In this document: piece after piece, positions 1 to 7,676 of the stretch
How the letters are laid out: each line of letters begins with the position of its first letter
Numbering within the stretch: the first letter of the stretch is position 1
Source: Rhodospirillaceae bacterium
Lineage (GTDB): Bacteria > Pseudomonadota > Alphaproteobacteria > Rhodospirillales > UBA2165
Length of the DNA stretch: 35,254 nucleotides
Direction of reading: 5' to 3'
Assembly: GCA_018649725.1 (NCBI GenBank)
Contig: JABIHH010000004.1
Location: forward strand, 1-35,254
The notes under the pieces: generated by a model
What the model saw: the letters and a program-made list of their open reading frames with translations, nothing else
Told to the model about the DNA's origin: nothing
Database searches by the model: none
Translations under genes and position numbers: made by a program

Positions 1-1177
1 GCAACAAAACAGCCCGGCAGCCAAAGCCGTCCCGCCATTTTGGTTTGATGCCGGGAAACCACGGATGGGCATTGACCGGCGCGCCATTAAATAGGATCTG
101 CGTGTCGGGCACGTCGGAGGATTTGTCCACGCGCGTAAAGCCTGTCATGCCACCTGGAAAATCTGTCGCTATGCCTGAGCCAAATAAATAGGCTCTGGCC
201 ATCTCAATCGCCAATTTATCAAAACGGGTTTTAGCCAGGAACGGCCCCGGCTGCTTGCGATGATATGCGACACCAGCCGACATATGATCTTGCAGGTTTT
301 GACCGACTTCCGGCGCATCGACCAGGACATCGATGCCTTGCTTTTCCAGCTGGTCCGCTGGCCCGATACCGGACAACATTAACAGATGAGGAGAGTTTAG
401 CGCGCCGGTCGAGACAACAACCTCACGCTCCGCCCGCACAACGCTAAGCTGACCGTTTGCGCCTGCCAGCTCGACACCGATGGCCTTGCCATTTTCAAAT
501 ACGAGGCGCGTGACAAATTGTTTTAGTTTGAGCGTAAGGTTGCCTCGCTTGAGAACAGGTCGGAGGAAAGCATCGGCAGCGCTAAAGCGGCGACCTTGAA
601 AAATGTTCTGCTGGGAGCGCGACAAGCCGGTCTGCTTTTCACCGTTGTAGTCAGCGGTCCTGCCCAGCCCCATCTGCACACCGGCTGTCAAATAGGCATC
701 AAACATGGGGTCCTGATAAGTGCTGGTCTTTAATTTCAGCGGACCACTATTTCCCCTCAGCTCGCCTTCTCCACCAGCCCAATTCTCCATTTTTTTGAAA
801 TAGGGCAGAACATTGTCATAGCCCCAATGTTCGAGGCCAGCCCGCTTCCAGCGCTCAAAATCACCCGCATTGCCACGCACAAAGGTCATCGCATTGATCG
901 AAGAACAGCCGCCTAAGACTTTACCCCGCACGCATTCGATCTCGCGGTCGTCCATATGAGGTTCGGGTTGCGTGTCGTAGCCCCAGTCGTGGCGTTTGTT
1001 TTGAACAAATTTCAGCCAGACCAACGGGATTTTGATCATTGGATCGCGGTCAGCGGGACCGGCTTCGATGAGCAGCACGCGGGCACTTGGATCTTCGCTC
1101 AAACGATTAGCCAAGACACAGCCGGCCGAGCCAGCACCAACAATGATATAGTCGTAACTTGGCGCGCTAGAACTCAT
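1..1177 (-). CDS. GMC-family FAD oxidoreductase (choline dehydrogenase-like), C-terminus off the left edge
   Basis: An open frame starts at ATG 1177 and runs without a stop off the left edge (392 codons visible). The N-terminus carries the FAD dinucleotide-binding motif GAGSAG at residues 14-19. A GMC signature follows around residues 84-110 (RGKVLGGCSSINAM), and the second signature (GALNSPHLLMLSGIGP) lies in the middle. Family members are about 530 residues, so roughly the last 140, including the catalytic His region, lie outside the window. These flavoenzymes oxidise alcohols to aldehydes or ketones in the cytoplasm; the substrate cannot be read from the sequence. It lies 14 bases downstream of the thiolase on the same strand and is probably cotranscribed with it. 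Only a weak ribosome site precedes the ATG. The family is certain; the specificity is unknown. Confidence 0.9.
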   Translation of the reverse strand, partial: MSSSAPSYDYIIVGAGSAGCVLANRLSEDPSARVLLIEAGPADRDPMIKIPLVWLKFVQNKRHDWGYDTQPEPHMDDREIECVRGKVLGGCSSINAMTFVRGNAGDFERWKRAGLEHWGYDNVLPYFKKMENWAGGEGELRGNSGPLKLKTSTYQDPMFDAYLTAGVQMGLGRTADYNGEKQTGLSRSQQNIFQGRRFSAADAFLRPVLKRGNLTLKLKQFVTRLVFENGKAIGVELAGANGQLSVVRAEREVVVSTGALNSPHLLMLSGIGPADQLEKQGIDVLVDAPEVGQNLQDHMSAGVAYHRKQPGPFLAKTRFDKLAIEMARAYLFGSGIATDFPGGMTGFTRVDKSSDVPDTQILFNGAPVNAHPWFPGIKPKWRDGFGCRAVLL

Positions 1178-1191
1178 CCCGCGCGCCAAAA

Positions 1192-2397
1192 TTAACCGTC
1201 GCTGACTTCGATAACGACAGCCATGCCCGTGTCACCTGCCGCGCAGCCTGTGAACATGGCATTACCGCCGCCCTTGATAACCATCTCTTCGATCAACTCG
1301 ATGACGCCCCTGACACCCATTGGCGCTTGCGGATGTCCCCACACCAGGGTGCAGCCATAATTGTTCATCTTGTTGACGTCATAGCCAGTTTCTTTGACGA
1401 AATAGGCATCATTGACGGCGAACGGATTGTGGGTTTTAACGGCATCGATATCATCGAGCGTTAGCCCGGCAACTTTCAACGCATTTTGCGCAGCTGGCAC
1501 CGGAGCCATCGGCATATAGCCGTTCTTAGCCCGCGCCATACCGAAGCCTTTGATCTTAACCACAATGTTTTTATCGCTGCTGAACTCAGCCGCTTTTTCC
1601 GGCGTCGTGACAATCATGCAGGCATTACCATCCGTCGGGTAGGTTTGCCCACCATAGGTCACGGTACCCTCAGGCAGCACCGGCTTAAGCGAGGCGAGTT
1701 TTTCGGGATTGGATTTAAACACCCCTTCATCACCCTCCATCGTCGCAACGGTCTTTTTGAAATTAGCCGACGGCACATCAAACGGCAGGGTCATAAAGCG
1801 CTTCAAAAAGGCTGAATCATCAGCCAGCGCCATTTGATATTGTTCCTGGCGGAGCGTGACGATATCGTGCTGCTCTTCGGTGGTAATCTGATGATCCTTC
1901 GCAACATTTTCCGCTGTCTGCAACATCGAATGGCCACCAAGCGCATCACACTGCATGTTATCCAGCGTAAGGTTCTCATGCGCGCCGGTGCCGCCAACAC
2001 CGCCTGGTGCGGGATAATAAAGCTGGGGGCCGTTCGAAACCCGATCCACAGTCGCCACCAACGAGACTTCGGACATCTCAGCTTCAACCGATTGCGTCGC
2101 ATCCAAAATACAGCGCACACCCGTTGCACAAACTTGCGAAATCGTCGGCCCGCCAACATCCGGCGCACCGATCAGGCCGGTGAACCACGGCAGACCATGA
2201 AAGGACTGGTGCTGGGGAACAGTGAGACCCAAATTTGCGTAGTCAAAAACATCCGGGCTGATATTACGCTTGGCAAGTTCCATCTTGGCAACATGGGCGC
2301 CAAATTTAACACTATGCAAATGCGACAGCGTGCCCTGCCATTTAGCAAAAGGCGTGGACCAATAAGCGCCGTAAGGGATTTGTGCGGTGAATGACAT
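1192..2397 (-). CDS. Thiolase-family protein (acetyl-CoA acetyltransferase-like)
   Basis: A 401-residue protein of normal thiolase length. The nucleophile is probably Cys90 (QVCATG). The C-terminal half has THNPFA near 322, GHPQAP with His355, and GCAAGDTG with Cys385, which correspond to the histidine and second cysteine of the thiolase active site. The canonical HEAFA element appears as HNPFA (residues 323-327), so this is a divergent branch, perhaps of SCP2/lipid-transfer thiolase type rather than a standard acetoacetyl-CoA thiolase. It would cleave or form a 3-oxoacyl-CoA. AGGA lies 8 bases before the ATG at 2397 and supports the start. The GMC oxidoreductase gene follows 14 bases downstream, which suggests oxidation of an alcohol and thiolytic cleavage in one pathway. 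That pathway link is inference. Confidence 0.85.
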   Translation of the reverse strand: MSFTAQIPYGAYWSTPFAKWQGTLSHLHSVKFGAHVAKMELAKRNISPDVFDYANLGLTVPQHQSFHGLPWFTGLIGAPDVGGPTISQVCATGVRCILDATQSVEAEMSEVSLVATVDRVSNGPQLYYPAPGGVGGTGAHENLTLDNMQCDALGGHSMLQTAENVAKDHQITTEEQHDIVTLRQEQYQMALADDSAFLKRFMTLPFDVPSANFKKTVATMEGDEGVFKSNPEKLASLKPVLPEGTVTYGGQTYPTDGNACMIVTTPEKAAEFSSDKNIVVKIKGFGMARAKNGYMPMAPVPAAQNALKVAGLTLDDIDAVKTHNPFAVNDAYFVKETGYDVNKMNNYGCTLVWGHPQAPMGVRGVIELIEEMVIKGGGNAMFTGCAAGDTGMAVVIEVSDG

Positions 2398-2652
2398 GAG
2401 ATTTTTCCTAGCTTCGTTATCTGATCTCTAGGATAGAGGTTGTTCGCCGGGCAAACAATCATAATTGACTGTCCACATCAAACACCTCAGCTCAGCATTG
2501 TTTTTTTCTAAGGTGGATACGCGGCTGAAGAAGTGTAAAAAACACAGAGTACACAGAGAGCACAGAGAAAATAAGCGGTATACGTAAAACCAGTGGTTTC
2601 GGTATGGGGTAAATCTGGTTAATTTCTTTGTTTAGATGCCCCCCAACGCATT
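2398..2652. other. Intergenic region upstream of the thiolase gene
   Basis: About 255 bases without a gene. It should hold the thiolase promoter and the 3' end of the small secreted-protein gene transcript. Its one clear structure is the triple CACAGAG repeat, listed separately. A GGGG...CCCC pairing near 2604-2645 is too imperfect to call a terminator. Confidence 0.6.
2543..2567 (+). repeat. CACAGAG triple repeat (9-base period), copy 1
   Basis: Three copies of CACAGAG separated by two-base spacers (TA, AG), giving a strict 9-base period, preceded by an A-run. The same unit occurs in the opposite orientation at 3224-3248, so the two copies form an inverted pair around the small gene at 2653-3108. 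Period-9 repeats of this kind are a recurring intergenic element in several proteobacterial genomes. Their function is not established. Confidence 0.85.
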
Positions 2653-3108
2653 TCAATTTGAAAATTTTTTAAGAGTTATTTCAGGACACCTACCTCGCTG
2701 AATTTCTCTCTCAAGACACCATCCAAGTGGCTCTTCATTGGGTTTGCCACATCCAATGAACTCAAGCTGCTGTTTTGGTCGAGCATCTGAATGCCAAACA
2801 AAACGTCTTCCGTTCATTTTCGTAACACCCATCACTCGAATAGAGTGGTCACATTGATTATCAATGACAGTAAAGAAAACGGGCAGCTTTTCTATGGGTT
2901 TTAAGGATGGATCCGGGTGCTTACAAGTGAAACCCTGCCTGGGTTTTTTCTCAACATTAATCACGGCACATCCACCTAGATCATTGGCTGAAACGGTCAG
3001 TGATCCAATACTGAATTTCAAAAAAATCACTATGGCAATAATTACTTTGATCAATTTAGCGTTCCCCATACCGAAACCAACTGTTTTCCGCACCCTCTTG
3101 GAGTGATC
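2653..3108 (-). CDS. Small secreted cysteine-containing protein of unknown function
   Basis: I do not recognise this protein. From ATG 3108 it has 151 residues. A basic N-terminus is followed by a hydrophobic stretch (KVIIAIVIFLKFSIGSLTVSA) that looks like a Sec signal peptide, probably cleaved after the VSA. The mature part has seven cysteines (GGC, FTC, NQC, GCGK, GWC, GRC), consistent with disulfides outside the cytoplasm. The frame extends to a GTG at 3123, but GGAA then directly abuts that GTG, whereas GGAAG sits 11 bases before the ATG at 3108, so I prefer 3108. A third start at 3069 would also retain the signal peptide. The gene stands alone between the inverted CACAGAG repeats. It could be a recent acquisition, and expression is not assured. 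Confidence 0.55.
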   Translation of the reverse strand, partial: DHSKRVRKTVGFGMGNAKLIKVIIAIVIFLKFSIGSLTVSANDLGGCAVINVEKKPRQGFTCKHPDPSLKPIEKLPVFFTVIDNQCDHSIRVMGVTKMNGRRFVWHSDARPKQQLEFIGCGKPNEEPLGWCLEREIQRGRCPEITLKKFSN

Positions 3109-3223
3109 CATCAAACCGCACACTTCCGCGACCCGATTTAGTCCATTTGGGGGGGGGCCGTACCTGTTCTAATAAGTGTACCCGATATTATTTTTACAGC
3201 CAAAGAGTAAATTTGGGTTACCC

Positions 3224-3248
3224 CTCTGTGTTCTCTGTGACCTCTGTG
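3224..3248 (-). repeat. CACAGAG triple repeat, copy 2 (inverted)
   Basis: Reads CTCTGTG three times on the plus strand with two-base spacers (TT, AC), the same 9-base period as copy 1 at 2543-2567 but in reverse orientation. Both copies adjoin an A/T-run on the corresponding side (AAAAAACACAGAG on one, CTCTGTGGTTTTTC on the other). This suggests two copies of one longer element. Confidence 0.85.
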
Positions 3249-3284
3249 GTTTTTCAAAATTGTCGGCTAAGTTGTCTGTCCAAC

Positions 3285-3324
3285 GAATTAAGGGACACGT
3301 AACGAGTACATGTCCTCTTAATTC
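3285..3324. repeat. Imperfect palindrome of AATTAAGgGACA type (REP-like)
   Basis: The left arm GAATTAAGGGACACGT (3285-3300) pairs imperfectly with the right arm ACATGTCCTCTTAATTC (3308-3324). The arms resemble those of the larger element at 5368-5436 (AATTAAGTGACAGTCCC). The two elements bracket the asparagine synthetase gene. Such palindromes resemble REP sequences mobilised by Y1 (RAYT) transposases, but no such transposase gene is in the window. Confidence 0.65.
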
Positions 3325-3402
3325 TCGACCGAGACTAATTTTCATCACTCCCCTTTGAAGGGCTCAATTCAAAATTAAATACAAAGCGCAGTTTCTTAGG
3401 AA

Positions 3403-3483
3403 GACTGGATCCTGAACAAGTCCAGGATGACGCTCGTTTTTTAAGCCACCACGCTGTCATTCTGACGAAGTCAGAATCCAGAA
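3403..3483. repeat. Inverted pair of hairpin repeats (CTGGATyCTGA family)
   Basis: Unit 1 (3403-3433) contains CTGGATCCTGAACAAGTCC and ends in AGGATGAC. Unit 2 (3456-3483) contains GTCATTCTGACGAAGTCAGA and ends ATCCAG. Read on the other strand, unit 2 aligns with unit 1 (CTGGATyCTGA...GAyGAC-like ends), so they form an inverted pair. Each is also a hairpin by itself; unit 2 has the perfect stem TTCTGAC/GTCAGAA around GAA. Repeats of this sequence are common between genes in alphaproteobacteria. Confidence 0.75.
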
Positions 3484-3568
3484 CATCACCAGCAATCGGC
3501 TCGGCCAGAACATATACCAATTTAAATCGAACACTAGTGGGCTTGGCCCGCGTATTCAGCTTTCTTGG

Positions 3569-5350
3569 TTACTTTAGTGTCGCATATACCGACTTAGCCC
3601 AGCCGCGCACGCCGCGCTCATCACTTTGGGTGCCGTCATCACCCTGCAGCCAATCTCGGACGGGAATGGCGAAGCCGGTTTTGGGGCGGTTGAGGATGCT
3701 GGAGGGCATGGGGAATTTGGGGGTTATGGCCATGGCTTGCTTGCTATAACCGCGGCCAGCGAGCTTGGTGAACAGGGTTGCATCAACCAGGGGTGTGCGA
3801 ATTTCTAGCGAATGCGCCATGCCGGCCCAATCAGCATCGCGTAAAAGTTGACCCCGCATATAGTGGAGGCTTTCCAGCAGCGACACTTTGTTGCGGGGCC
3901 GCTGAATACCGGCGATGGAGGCGTTCATATTTTCCAACAGGTTCAGTGCCTGCCAGCCTTCACGAACGATATCTGCATCCATAAATTCCGGCAATTCCCA
4001 GGGCATAAACAAACCCCGGCGCAAGAGATAGGCTGAGCCGTAATCTGAAGAATACTCTAACAAAGAGGCATATTTCGGTGACGTCAAGGCTTTGAGAACC
4101 GGCCCACTTAGCACGCGAAACCCCGCCCCTAACGGACGCAGTCCTGGTATCCAGCCAAGTTTGCCGACCAAGGAGGGGATTTGCCGGAAAGAATCATAGC
4201 CGCCTAACAACTCGTCACCACCGACGCCGGAAAGCGCCACCTTCAAGCCCATATCGGCCGCTTCTTTGGCAACAAAATAGGTGTTCACCCCATCGATCGA
4301 GGGTTGATCCATGGCGGCCAGAAGCTTCGCCTGATCCGCTTGGAAGTCGGCGCCTTTTACGGTCCGGGTTTGGTGGCGCGTGTTATAGGCTTTGGCAATT
4401 TCTTCGGCGAGCGGCGCTTCATCCGAGGCGGTGCCGGAAAATTCATCAAAGCGCAAAGTCATACTCTCCATTTGGCTTCCAGAAACTTCCGCAACGAGTG
4501 CCATGATGCTGGCGGAATCGAGCCCGGCCGACAGGAACACGCCGACCGGCACGTCTGAGACCAAATGATGCTCAACACTTTCCATCAAAGCGGCGCGAAG
4601 CTCATCTTGCGATGCCTCCGGTCCAGCTTCTTCAAGCTGCTGCATTTCACCCCGGAAATCAAAATAGCGGCTTTCGATTTTGCGCCCATCGCGCCCAAGC
4701 CACAGGCTTGAGCCGGCAGGCAGGCTGTGAATATTTTTATACATCGTATGGGGTTCGGGCACGTATCCCAGCGTGAAAAAACCAACGTGCCCGGCAGGGT
4801 TAGGTGCTTTCGAGACTGCCCCGCCAGCCAATAAAGCTTTCACCTGCGAGGCAACGCGCAAGCTGCCCTCCTCATCGGCATAATAGAGCGGCTTGATGCC
4901 ATAAGGGTCGCGCGCCAACAACATGCCTTGCTTGGCTTCATCCCACAGTGCAAAAGCAAACATGCCGCGCAGTTTTCGTAGCATCTCAGCACCGTCCCGA
5001 TCATAGAGATGGAGCAAGACTTCGGTATCGGAGTTGGTTGTGAATTTACGGCCTTCGGCCATCAACTCAGCGCGCAACTGTTTAAAGTTATAAATCTCGC
5101 CGTTATAGGAAATCTGCAGCCGGATGTTGCCGCTCTCATCTCTCAGCGCCATCGGCTGGGCGCCGCTCTCACCGACATCAATAATCGCCAGACGGCGATG
5201 GGCCAGGCCGACGCGCCGATCATCCGAAAGCCAAAGTCCCGCCCCATCCGGTCCACGCGCGATCATGGCTTCCCGCATCCTGAGAAGCTCAGCCTCATCG
5301 ACCGGCGGCGCTTGATCGCCATAACTGAAAATCGCGGTTAATCCACACAT
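3569..5350 (-). CDS. asnB: Asparagine synthetase (glutamine-hydrolysing), class II amidotransferase
   Basis: 593 residues. It begins MCGLTAIFS, so Cys2 becomes the N-terminal nucleophile of the glutaminase domain (about 1-200), with glutamine-site motifs NGEIYN (83-88) and SDTE (107-110). The synthetase domain carries the ATP-pyrophosphatase loop as FLSAGLDS (272-279); the usual form is SGGLDS, and the Ala variant is seen in asparagine synthetases of polysaccharide and exosortase loci. The enzyme makes asparagine (or amidates a related carboxylate) from aspartate, glutamine and ATP in the cytoplasm. The ATG at 5350 is fixed by the required Cys2. The gene stands alone with no polysaccharide genes beside it and is bracketed by palindromic repeats at 3285-3483 and 5368-5436. 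A role in amidating something other than free aspartate is possible. Confidence 0.9.
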   Translation of the reverse strand: MCGLTAIFSYGDQAPPVDEAELLRMREAMIARGPDGAGLWLSDDRRVGLAHRRLAIIDVGESGAQPMALRDESGNIRLQISYNGEIYNFKQLRAELMAEGRKFTTNSDTEVLLHLYDRDGAEMLRKLRGMFAFALWDEAKQGMLLARDPYGIKPLYYADEEGSLRVASQVKALLAGGAVSKAPNPAGHVGFFTLGYVPEPHTMYKNIHSLPAGSSLWLGRDGRKIESRYFDFRGEMQQLEEAGPEASQDELRAALMESVEHHLVSDVPVGVFLSAGLDSASIMALVAEVSGSQMESMTLRFDEFSGTASDEAPLAEEIAKAYNTRHQTRTVKGADFQADQAKLLAAMDQPSIDGVNTYFVAKEAADMGLKVALSGVGGDELLGGYDSFRQIPSLVGKLGWIPGLRPLGAGFRVLSGPVLKALTSPKYASLLEYSSDYGSAYLLRRGLFMPWELPEFMDADIVREGWQALNLLENMNASIAGIQRPRNKVSLLESLHYMRGQLLRDADWAGMAHSLEIRTPLVDATLFTKLAGRGYSKQAMAITPKFPMPSSILNRPKTGFAIPVRDWLQGDDGTQSDERGVRGWAKSVYATLK

Positions 5351-5367
5351 AAAGGATACCTACCCAA

Positions 5368-5436
5368 AATTTAAGTGCCTGTCACCGAATTAACATGAAT
5401 TCACATTTTTCTTAATTAAGTGACAGTCCCTTAATT
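5368..5436. repeat. Long inverted repeat, AATTAAGTGACAG type (REP-like)
   Basis: The left arm (5368-5391, AATTTAAGTGCCTGTCACC...) and right arm (5414-5436, AATTAAGTGACAGTCCC...) are inverted copies with a few mismatches around a loop of about 22 bases. It fills most of the divergent gap between asnB and the DctP-like gene, so it may also be copied into their leader RNAs. It is related to the palindrome at 3285-3324. Confidence 0.75.
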
Positions 5437-5482
5437 GCCGGTTATGTTCCAGAAAAATTGCAAAAGCATTGAGGATAGTTCT

Positions 5483-6421
5483 TTGAGTACACCCAGGAAA
5501 AATCCATGGCAGATCCGCCTTGGCGGCTACGGCCCGCCGACCACATCGTTTAGCCAATCTCTCAAGCGGATTGGCGATCGGCTGGAAAAGCAATTCGGCG
5601 ATGATGTTGATATTAAATATATCTACAACATCATGGACCTTGGTTTTAAAGGCGAGGATATTCTGTGGCTGACCGAGCATGGTTTCCTTACAGTTTCGTA
5701 CCAGTCTTCCAGCTATTTAACCGACCGGGTGCCGGAGTTGGGCTTTGTCGATCTGCCATTTTTGTTCGAAAATAACGCGCAAGCCCGAAACGCCATTGAT
5801 GGAGCGCTTGGCCAGTATCTCAGCCAGAAGACCGAAGAGCGGATCAATTATAAAATTCTCGGCTATTTCGAAAATGGCTTTCGGCAAATCTCGAACAAAC
5901 TACGCCCGATCCACACACCGGATGACTTTCAGGGCATGAGCATTCGCGTGCTGCCAAGCGACGTGCAAGCGCGGACGTTTGAGCTGTTGGGTGCCACCCC
6001 CAAACGGATGGATTTAACCGACGCGATTGCCGGTATTGTCGATGGCAGCTTGGATGCGCAAGAGAACCCTCTCGCCAATACAGTGACCTACGGCGCCCAC
6101 AAATATCACCACCATCACACGCTCTCGAACCATTTCTATATCTCGCGCTCAATCATGTGTAACCGGACGGCCTATTACGCCTGGCCGGAAGAACTTAAAA
6201 TCGCGATGGATGAAGCGGTGCAAGAAGCCATCACCTGGCAGCGCTGCCAAGCTGAACAAGAAGCCATCGACTCCCGCAAAGCCATCGAAGATGAAGGCTG
6301 TGAGATTGTTGAGCTGAGCGCAGAAGAACAGGCTCAATTCGCCGCCGCCGTTAAACCGCAACATGATGATGCCAGAGAGATCTTTGGTGATAAAATGTTT
6401 GAGTTAATGAAAAGCTCTTAA
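5483..6421 (+). CDS. TRAP-type (DctP-like) solute-binding protein without a visible signal peptide
   Basis: The body is a DctP-fold solute receptor. WQIRLGGYGPP opens strand 1, then come the segment ending in VDLPFLFENNAQAR, a ligand-loop region FENGFRQISN, and the domain-crossing segment GMSIRVLPSDVQARTFELLGA followed by TLSNHFY. The start I choose is TTG 5483, because GAGGA sits 7 bases before it. This gives 312 residues. ATG 5444 and TTG 5435 are upstream in frame, but neither has a ribosome site and 5435 lies in the repeat. From none of these starts is there a hydrophobic secretion signal, whereas TRAP receptors are normally exported. No TRAP membrane subunit (DctQ/M) is nearby. It may be a cytoplasmic binder, have a lost or misread N-terminus, or be decaying. 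It ends on a stop overlapping that of the convergent kinase. Confidence 0.8.
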   Translation: MSTPRKNPWQIRLGGYGPPTTSFSQSLKRIGDRLEKQFGDDVDIKYIYNIMDLGFKGEDILWLTEHGFLTVSYQSSSYLTDRVPELGFVDLPFLFENNAQARNAIDGALGQYLSQKTEERINYKILGYFENGFRQISNKLRPIHTPDDFQGMSIRVLPSDVQARTFELLGATPKRMDLTDAIAGIVDGSLDAQENPLANTVTYGAHKYHHHHTLSNHFYISRSIMCNRTAYYAWPEELKIAMDEAVQEAITWQRCQAEQEAIDSRKAIEDEGCEIVELSAEEQAQFAAAVKPQHDDAREIFGDKMFELMKSS

Positions 6422-7665
6422 GGCTCAATCAGGATCGCGCGGAAATCATTGACGTTGGTGTGGGTCGGACCGCTGACCACCAGATCGCCAAGCGCCGCAA
6501 AAAAACTGTAAGCATCGTTATCGGCGAGCAGCGCACCAAAATCGAGGCCCTTTTGCTCAGCACGTTCAAGGGTGTCCGGTGTAATCATCGCACCCGCATT
6601 ATCCACCAAGCCATCTGCACCGTCCGTATCACAAGCCAATGCATAGACTCCTGCAGCACCTTTCAGTCCGCTCGCGAGGCCCATCAGAAATTCGGTGTTT
6701 GGGCCGCCCTTGCCGGCGCCTTTAACGGTCACCGTCAACTCGCCGCCCGACAATAAAACGCACGGCGCCTGATCGCGGTATTTCTCTACAAGCTCGGCCA
6801 TGGCACGCCCAACCTGACGCGCCTCACCTTCCAAACTATCGTCCAGAATGATTGGCGTGATACCAGCCGCCTTGGCGAACTTTGCAGCCGCCTCTAATGA
6901 GTTCGAGCCACTGGCAATGATGGCGATCTCATTGCCATCAAAAATAACATCGCCGGGCTTGGGTGTTTCATCGCCGCCCGCCTCAAGAACCCGCATCGCC
7001 GAGCTCGGCAGTTGCAGGTCATATTTTAGCACGACCGCCAAAGCATCTGCATAACTCGATGGATCCGGCACAGTTGGGCCCGATGCGATCGCCGAAAGAT
7101 CATCGCCAACGACATCCGAGATAACCAAGGTCACGAGCCTGGCCGGAGCCGAGGCCCGCGCCAACCGTCCACCTTTTATTTTGGAGAGGTGCTTCCTGAC
7201 AACGTTTATTTCATTGATGGTCGCACCGGAGCGCAACAGGGTCTGACCAACGCTCTGCTTTTCTTCAAGCGAAATACCATCTGCTGGCAGCGCCATCAGA
7301 GCGGAACCACCGCCGGATATTAAACAGAGGACGAGATCATCTTCGCTCAGCCCCGATACCATTTCCAGCATGCGCTCTGCCGCCGCCATTCCCGCGGCGT
7401 CCGGCACCGGATGAGCTGCCTCAATAATTTCAATTTTTTCCGTTGGCGCGGCATAGTCATAGCGCGTGATAACCAGACCACTGACCTCTGCTTTGTAATG
7501 CGCCTCGACCGCTGCAGCCATCGCACCGCCAGCTTTGCCGCCGCCGATAACGATGGTGCGGCCTTTTGGCGGCTCCGGCAGATGACCCGGCACACGTAAA
7601 GACGGCTGCGCCGCCGCAACCGCGGCCTCGAACAGACCGGTTAAAAATTTAGTTGGATCGTCCAA
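6418..7665 (-). CDS. Glycerate 2-kinase (GckA/TtuD, MOFRL family)
   Basis: It phosphorylates D-glycerate to 2-phosphoglycerate with ATP, joining hydroxypyruvate or glyoxylate routes to glycolysis. Motifs of the DUF4147 N-terminal domain are visible: TIVIGGGKAGGAM, EAAHPVPDAAG and ISGGGSALMALP. The C-terminal MOFRL domain has ACDTDGADG and SGPTHTNVNDFRAIL. I place the start at TTG 7665 (415 residues) because GGAAG lies 5 bases before it and the following LDDPTKFLTGLFEAAVAAAQ matches the usual family start. The ATG at 7758 would add 31 unrelated residues and overlap the amidohydrolase gene by about 80 bases. Its stop overlaps the convergent DctP-like gene by 4 bases. As the last gene of the 6418-11351 run, it suggests that glycerate or a hydroxy acid is a product of that pathway. 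Confidence 0.88.
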   Translation of the reverse strand: MDDPTKFLTGLFEAAVAAAQPSLRVPGHLPEPPKGRTIVIGGGKAGGAMAAAVEAHYKAEVSGLVITRYDYAAPTEKIEIIEAAHPVPDAAGMAAAERMLEMVSGLSEDDLVLCLISGGGSALMALPADGISLEEKQSVGQTLLRSGATINEINVVRKHLSKIKGGRLARASAPARLVTLVISDVVGDDLSAIASGPTVPDPSSYADALAVVLKYDLQLPSSAMRVLEAGGDETPKPGDVIFDGNEIAIIASGSNSLEAAAKFAKAAGITPIILDDSLEGEARQVGRAMAELVEKYRDQAPCVLLSGGELTVTVKGAGKGGPNTEFLMGLASGLKGAAGVYALACDTDGADGLVDNAGAMITPDTLERAEQKGLDFGALLADNDAYSFFAALGDLVVSGPTHTNVNDFRAILIEP

Positions 7666-7676
7666 AATCGCTTCCG

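Larger units (their letters stand above)
3109..3568. other. Repeat-rich intergenic region
   Basis: About 460 bases without a credible gene. It contains a run of nine G (3149-3157), the second CACAGAG triple repeat, an AATTAAG-type palindrome and a pair of inverted CTGGATyCTGA hairpins, each listed separately. Short open frames here encode only repeat sequence. Confidence 0.7.

Noticed and set aside
1834..2394. 186-residue plus-strand open frame opposite the thiolase
   Set aside because: Antisense shadow; the thiolase frame has intact catalytic motifs.
2604..2645. Possible terminator hairpin (GGGG...CCCC)
   Set aside because: The stem has several mismatches and bulges and no T-run in the right place.
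2543..3248. CACAGAG repeats as a small CRISPR array
   Set aside because: The unit is 7 bases with two-base spacers and only three copies per site, which is not CRISPR geometry, and no cas gene is present.
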